Shown: piece after piece, positions 58,911 through 64,000 of the stretch | Numbering within the stretch: position 1 is the stretch's first letter | Layout: every line of letters begins with the position of its first letter | Source: Phlyctochytrium arcticum | Taxonomy: Eukaryota > Chytridiomycota > Chytridiomycetes > Chytridiales > Chytridiaceae | Direction: 5' to 3' | DNA length: 64,000 nucleotides | NCBI GenBank assembly: GCA_025602905.1 | Contig: JAHLKI010000021.1 | Span: 124,001-188,000 of the forward strand | Translations under genes and position numbers: made by a program | Notes under the pieces: model-generated | Seen by the model: only the letters and a program-made list of their open reading frames with translations | What the model was told of the DNA's origin: nothing | Databases searched by the model: none

Positions 58911-61236
58911 ATGTCGAATGCAGAATGCACGATTTTGTACAGGACGCTCCCCTTTTCAGATGATCAGAAACTCAGAGTGCATTCCAAAACTCCGATGCTT
59001 ACCAAGTCATTTGACCGTCTGCGAACAAATTGTGCTTCAGCGGCTTTCAACGCGGTTTATTACCTCACGCGACAATTCGTTCGTTCGGTTCCCACCAACC
59101 TACTCAACTTAAATCTTCTACACACTGGCGGACAGGCTCCATATACAGAATCTATTTCGCCTGACCCCGATGGAAATGCTCGAAGATCTAATGGAAATAG
59201 CCTCTGGAGGCAACGGAGTGCCCGGTGCTCGACCAAGTATGACCTTTGTTTATACAAACTGGGATGTCATTCACTCTCCCCAATGAAGGTTCGAAACCAA
59301 TAACCATTCAACCTTGGTATCGATCCCGGGAAGGAAACCTTGCGGATGATGAATCCCAAGTCTACCAAACCGAAGTTGATATTGCCACGCCCCATCTTCT
59401 CCAAATTGACTGCGACAACTTTCGAGCCAGCTATATAGGACAAGGGTCGCATCGACACGATGTTGGCGTAAGTCCTTAAAAGCGGAGCTCCTTTGATGTA
59501 TGGTCAAATCTAAATCTGAAAAGGTTATTCGAGCCAAAATACCGTTACAGCCTGCTTCAGTGATCGGCTATTTCGAAGTCGAGCTGTTGGACACTGGGAC
59601 GCGATCGTATGGCATCATCATTTGATTGTACTAAGTATCCTCGTGATTAAGGGCTGGAATAGAGCGTACTCGATAGGACTGGCTAGAAGCCTAAGTAGTG
59701 GAAAAAAGCATGCTGGTTATGACTCCAAGTACGACGATAATACAAATTTTACTGCGCAGCCGGCGAACATTTGAAACTTACGATTTTGTCGCCACGCGAT
59801 CGACAGTTCCTGGGGTTGGCTCGCTGGAGAAGGTCAAAAGTATCACGATCATCAGAAGTATGCCTGCCTTGATGGGTTTTTTTGTATAATTTCTAAACGA
59901 CTTAGGGAGTGTTATGGGGATGATCACGATATCGCTTCGGGATACGTGATCGGTTGCGGGTACCACTTCGAGAAAGGGGAGATTTTCTTTACTATTAATG
60001 GAGAATCCTGCGGTGATAACAATTTTCCGCTCTTGATGTGTCACGGTGCTGACCTTCGCACCAGGAACGGCATTCTCTGGAGTAACAGGTTCTCTGTGCC
60101 CGATGATTGGACTGCACAGTAGAGATGAGGCTATCTTGTGGAACTTTGGGCATAAACCATTTGCCTATGATGTCCGGGGCCGAATCGCTGTAATGTAGAA
60201 AGTTTCTTTCATCACATCGGCATCTCATCGTTGTACAGGAGGAGAGAGCAGAGAGGATGGCATTTCTCAGAAACAAGCCGCCCGATGATTTGGCCCTTGG
60301 GGTTATTCGCTCATACCTTTTGCATCACGCATTTGGGGACACTCTTGAGTGTATTGGGAAGTCTGACGGATTGAACTCAACTACAAGTGGTGATGACTCC
60401 TTGGACTCCCGCTCTTTTTTGTACTAAATCACAAAACAGAGTCCCTGAACAGAACACTGTCGACCCGGCAAGGTTTGCAGACCTTTGACTATGGATAAAT
60501 TCACATCAATAACTTGACGGTCGCTTCAGAAATCAGGGAATATATCATGCGAGGACAGGTCAGGAATGCCATTAATTTACTCAATGAATATTTCCCACGG
60601 ATTTTGGATCCTACACTGGGGACCTACAACTTGAAACTACGCGTTTATTGCGCATGTCAGGAGTTTGTAGAACTTCTGCGCGCGGGGGGATCGGGGGATG
60701 ACTTGATTGTTATTCTACAGGGAACTATGGGTGCGCTTTACAGTCCCTCAACGACTGAGGGCCAATTATCACAGGAGTTACGGGAACGACTACAGGTCTT
60801 GTTATTTCCGCACACTAATTGACGGATAAAGGATGACGGCTACTCAAACCTCCCAACAACAGGATGCCGCCTTACTGATGGCGTATGACGACCCGCATAG
60901 TGCACCGACCAAGTATCTTCTCGACCTCAGTCAGCGAGACGAACTCGCCGAAATGCTGAACAGCTCCATAATCGGTCAGTGTATGTTGTCGCTACCTGGC
61001 CGGAATGAGAGCTGTAATGTTCTGACGTAGCATGCGACCTTCCCAATACGGCGGATTCTGCTTTGAGCGTACTGGCCCGCCAGCTAATCCTCGTCAGAAG
61101 CCGAGCGCGCATCAATCAAGATCTGGTGCCCATCAAGCGGGAGAAGTTTTGGATGCGGGGAAGTTCACAACCCGAACCCGAGCCAGATCGAGAACCGCAA
61201 TATCTGTCCTTCAACGACATCCTTCATGAAACTTAG
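58911..61236 (+). CDS. GID1: GID1/RanBPM scaffold of the GID/CTLH ubiquitin ligase (SPRY, LisH, CTLH, CRA)
   Basis: Confident exons are an exon ending at 59467, then 59524-59606, 59663-59728, 59807-59857, 59906-60012, 60089-60189, 60239-60389, 60440-60472, 60530-60795, 60863-60974 and 61031-61236. The SPRY domain reads GSHRHDVGVIRAKIPLQPAS, IGYFEVELLDTGTRS, HAGYDSNSWGWLAGEG, SGYVIGCGYHFEKGEIFFTI and CPMIGLHSRDEAILWNFG. LisH is LGVIRSYLLHHAFGDTLECI. CTLH is EIREYIMRGQVRNAINLLNE. CRA contains SAPTKYLLDLSQRDELAEML. Exons as short as 33 and 51 nt occur. The 5' end before about 59280 is not resolved; 58911 is only the first plausible ATG. In yeast this ligase degrades gluconeogenic enzymes. Confidence 0.85.
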
Positions 61237-61393
61237 CAGATCGATTTGCCGCCGAACGGTCAGGCGAGACTGCCAACATCGCGAGGGGGGATCGCCGGGC
61301 GAAGTGGGTACCAACTTGTCTCCCCTACCCCAACCTTTATACTTTCTTGTAAATATCCCTCGAGTGTGGCGACCGTGATCTAATGTTCTGGCA

Positions 61394-62430
61394 TCATCGA
61401 TCACACGCACTTTCATTTTCTATATAGCGTTTTGAATTGTGTTAGATTTTATTGAGAGTTATTGTAAATAGATGCCCTCTTACCAATCTCTTCATACTGT
61501 CTGATCCTAGCCGCCGCAGCCATCCCATCAATTTCTGGCCATTCTGGCAACCAATTTGGGTCAAATTCAACCCGTGTTGCATCAAACAGTTCAATAAATT
61601 GTTGGTCCATAGACCGCGATTTGGGGTGAGAGAAGCGTCGGTACTCGTCAAATATCGATGTATGAGACCAATGTTGAAGTTTGCGAAGGCATCCGACAAG
61701 ACAGCCGGTGCGATGCTGAGCAAGGAGAAGGTGAATACAGACGTAAGAAGGCAATCCATTGCGAGAAGTACCTTTCCTTTGTTGCAATGTATCAGCACTA
61801 CGCGAAAGTTAATAAGGGATGCGTGAGACCTGATGTACACCAAGGATCTAAAGGCTTACGTGGATGATTCCGCCGATCTAACCCAAAGGCATTGGTTAAA
61901 GGAATACATTTAGATACTGTTGCCTCTTACCTAGTATGACTGACAAAGCCGCACAGATGGTGTCTTCAGGAATGTCTACGAAAGGTTCCTTTACGCAAAG
62001 CTTAATGAAAGCTCCCACTCACTCCCCGTAGTAGCTTTCCCACCTTGTTCCCTGCTACCCCGAACTGGAACAATTCAATCCCGTTCTCTTCCATGAACCG
62101 CCGGTTCTGATCCGGGTAATCCTCCAAAATTAGCGTTCTGAAGCATCCTCAGCAAACCCTTCCATAGGACATCCATGGTCTCATCACTCACAAAACGGAT
62201 TTCAACCCGAGTTTCTTCAAAAATCCAAAGTTCTTCTTTTTTGGGAATGCGCTTCGATAGACACCTTTCACAATCATGCTGAAGTTTTCCGTGGGGTATA
62301 TCTCGTCGTCTGCCAAATCGTCGTTGATTGGTTGCACTAACTTCTGAGGCGCATCCGTCGTTGGAGGTGCAACAATTTCTACTGTTGGAGCCAGGAGGGG
62401 AATGGCGCTCGGTGCTGCCGGAACAGCCAT
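61394..62430 (-). CDS. SIW14: Siw14-type dual-specificity phosphatase (inositol pyrophosphatase)
   Basis: Siw14-type enzymes remove the 5-beta phosphate of inositol pyrophosphates. Exons 62430-62192, 62137-62044, 61988-61931, 61877-61860, 61797-61772, 61715-61484 and 61419-61394 give 230 residues. After a variable N-terminus come PTENFSMIVKGVYRSAFPKK, GLKSVLTLILEDYPDQNRRF, FQFGVAGNKEPF and DTICAALSVILDRRNHPLLI. The active site HCNKGKHRTGC follows (Cys141, Arg147), then EYRRFSHPKSRSMDQQFIEL. An 18-nt exon (61860-61877) carries DRRNHP; without it the family alignment breaks, and with it the frame closes exactly. The gene converges with GID1. Confidence 0.92.
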
Positions 62431-62765
62431 TGGATGCAAACGAGTCCCAGGCAAGATTGCCCAGAAGATTGTGCCGTAGTACGTGTAGCGTAGCTTGCTG
62501 GAGCTTGCCACAAGGCATTTGCAGGCCACGGTGCACTCGCCGCCCAAACTGAAATCTGAACTTTTTGAGTCTAAATGAAGTGCTGTTTTGATTTTACTAG
62601 TTTCTACATACATACAATCGCTATGCTGACCGGATAAACAGTGACAGAATATACCAGCTAGCATTGCATTAAAATAGATAAGTTTGACTGCTTACATTGT
62701 TAGCAGTCAATGGAGGCTATCATTTGCTCATGAAAATACAAATTTATCCTGAGCAAGTCGAAGTC
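62431..62765. other. 335-bp stretch between SIW14 start and seryl-tRNA synthetase stop
   Basis: Both neighbours are on the minus strand, so this holds the SIW14 promoter and the synthetase 3' end. The frame upstream of the SIW14 ATG stays open for 78 more codons (to 62664), so a longer N-terminus is possible but has no family support. Confidence 0.45.
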
Positions 62766-64000
62766 TTACGAAAACGACCGGAGAAATGGTTGGTTCGCCT
62801 TGAGAACATCAACTTCGGGACCGAGAAAGTAAGGTCGCAGCTTTGTAGGAATGTACACGTCTCCGTTTTCACGCTGATGAGTCTCGAGTAGCGCAATTAT
62901 CAGCCGCGGAACGGCACATGCCGTTCCGTTGATGGTATGCACAAAATCCGTCGCCTCAGTAGCGCTGCCCCCCGTAAAATGACGGATGTTGAGCCGTCGA
63001 GATTGGTAATCCGTGCAGTTAGAGGCGCTCGAAATCTAGAAGAAGGGGGTCAATGGAAATAAAAATGCAATTAAAACTGATTGTACCTCGCCCCAAGTCT
63101 GGCGTCCGGGCATCCAAGCTTCCATATCAAACTTTTTGTATGCCGGCGCGCCAAGATCATGTGTTGGCATGTCCAATATACGGAAACAGAGCTCTAGATC
63201 TTGAAAAAGGCTCTTTTGGATTTGTGCGATTTCTTGTAGAGCTTCGTCACTTCCATCTTTGTTTGTGATGCTAAACATCTCGACCTTGGTAAACTGGTGC
63301 ACGCGGTACAGCCCACGATTGGTTGCACCTGCAAGTCCTTCCGCGCGGAAAGCTTTGCCCATTGCCACCATCTTGGTTGGCAACTTATCCAAAGTCAAAA
63401 TTTCGTTCCCGTACATTGCGGCCAGAGGGAATTCCGCGGTGGCCGACAAACACAACTGATTGGGGTTGCGCTTACTTGCACTGGCATCCTGACTTGAGGT
63501 TTGGCCATGCTCAGCCAGGAAATACGTTTGCGGGTCATCAGATCGAGGATTGAACCCACAGGCCTCCACTACCTCGTGTCGGATCACATCCGGGGTCATT
63601 ATTGGAGTGAATCCCGCCTCCATGCACCGTTGCATTGCAAAGCGTGTCAATGCCATCTCCAACAGCGTCCCAGCGTTCCGTAAATAATAGAAACTTGAGC
63701 CCGTGACCTTGCCCGCTCGCTCAAAGTCTACCATATCATGCATGGCAGCAATAGCCATGTGATCACGCATCGACTGCTTGCTGGTGCCTTCGAAAAGGTC
63801 GGAGTTTACAACCTCTACTACTATCGCATTCGACTCGCCGCCTATCGGCGTAGAAGGAGAGGTAAGATTCGGGATGTGTCGCGCTTCGTCATATAATCTT
63901 TGCTGTAAAGAGTGGCATTCAGACTCCTTTGCTGCAATCAGCTGCTTTAGATCCTTCCCCTCATTTGCCAGCTCTTTTTTCCGCTGATTGAGGGTTTTCA
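62766..64000 (-). CDS. DIA4: Seryl-tRNA synthetase, probably mitochondrial (5' end outside the window)
   Basis: It charges tRNA-Ser with serine. Exons seen are from the window edge to 63086, and 63035-62766, around a 50-nt intron. The partial protein begins inside the helical arm ([18 protein letters not shown]). Class II features follow: [20 protein letters not shown], motif 2 [20 protein letters not shown] with [10 protein letters not shown], and motif 3 with [20 protein letters not shown] and [11 protein letters not shown]. The protein stops soon after (PFLRSFS) with no lysine-rich tail, which is typical of the mitochondrial/bacterial-type enzyme rather than the cytosolic one. The N-terminus and any targeting peptide lie outside the window. 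Confidence 0.9.

Overview
The window comes from a compact nuclear genome of an early-diverging, probably zoosporic (chytrid-like) fungus. Nearly every gene is split by 43-80 nt GT-AG introns, and convergent or divergent neighbours are often less than 200 bp apart. Fungal-type genes (GNA1, PFA4, PEX10, UBC6, SIW14, GID1) sit beside genes usually thought of as animal-like and missing from most Dikarya (CDKAL1, ANP32, a DEP-GGL-RGS protein of the R7 type, AAGAB). No species is assigned. All exon joins were worked out by eye from splice signals and protein-family continuity; for most multi-exon genes the summed exon length was checked to be a multiple of three.

Layout. Positions 1-10100 are an accessory, gene-poor block. 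It holds the end of a Mutator-like element (MULE, copy 1), then a large inverted duplication of a lineage-specific gene of unknown function (arm A broken, arm B intact), then about 1.6 kb with no recognisable gene. Positions 10127-50430 are dense housekeeping and signalling genes: calcipressin, a UBA-UBX-LRR fusion, CDKAL1, a small basic protein, an F-box/LRR protein, PKA catalytic subunit, ZC3H15/TMA46, ANP32, a myotubularin, the R7-like RGS protein, COQ8, a TRF4-type poly(A) polymerase, an Rpr2/SNM1-like zinc-ribbon protein, RanGAP, UBC6, PEX10, PFA4, GNA1, SFA1 and AAGAB. Positions 50453-52980 are a complete MULE with terminal inverted repeats and a 9-bp target duplication, inserted in the short divergent promoter between AAGAB and PWP1. 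Positions 53157-64000 carry PWP1, VPS24, a triple cyclic-nucleotide-binding protein, the GID1/RanBPM ubiquitin-ligase scaffold, SIW14 and the 3' part of a seryl-tRNA synthetase.

Themes. Several genes could act in shared pathways: PKA catalytic subunit, the three-CNB protein, the RGS protein and calcipressin (cAMP/cGMP, G-protein and Ca2+ signalling); UBA-UBX, UBC6, PEX10, F-box and GID1 (ubiquitin and p97); VPS24, myotubularin, PFA4 and AAGAB (membrane traffic); TRF4, the Rpr2/SNM1-like protein, PWP1 and CDKAL1 (RNA processing). Apart from the duplicated pair nothing looks like a co-regulated cluster, so these groupings are probably incidental. The observations I rate highest are the R7-like RGS architecture in a fungus, the UBA-UBX-LRR fusion, the promoter-splitting MULE, the inverted duplicate pair with a near-identical core, and the triple-CNB protein.
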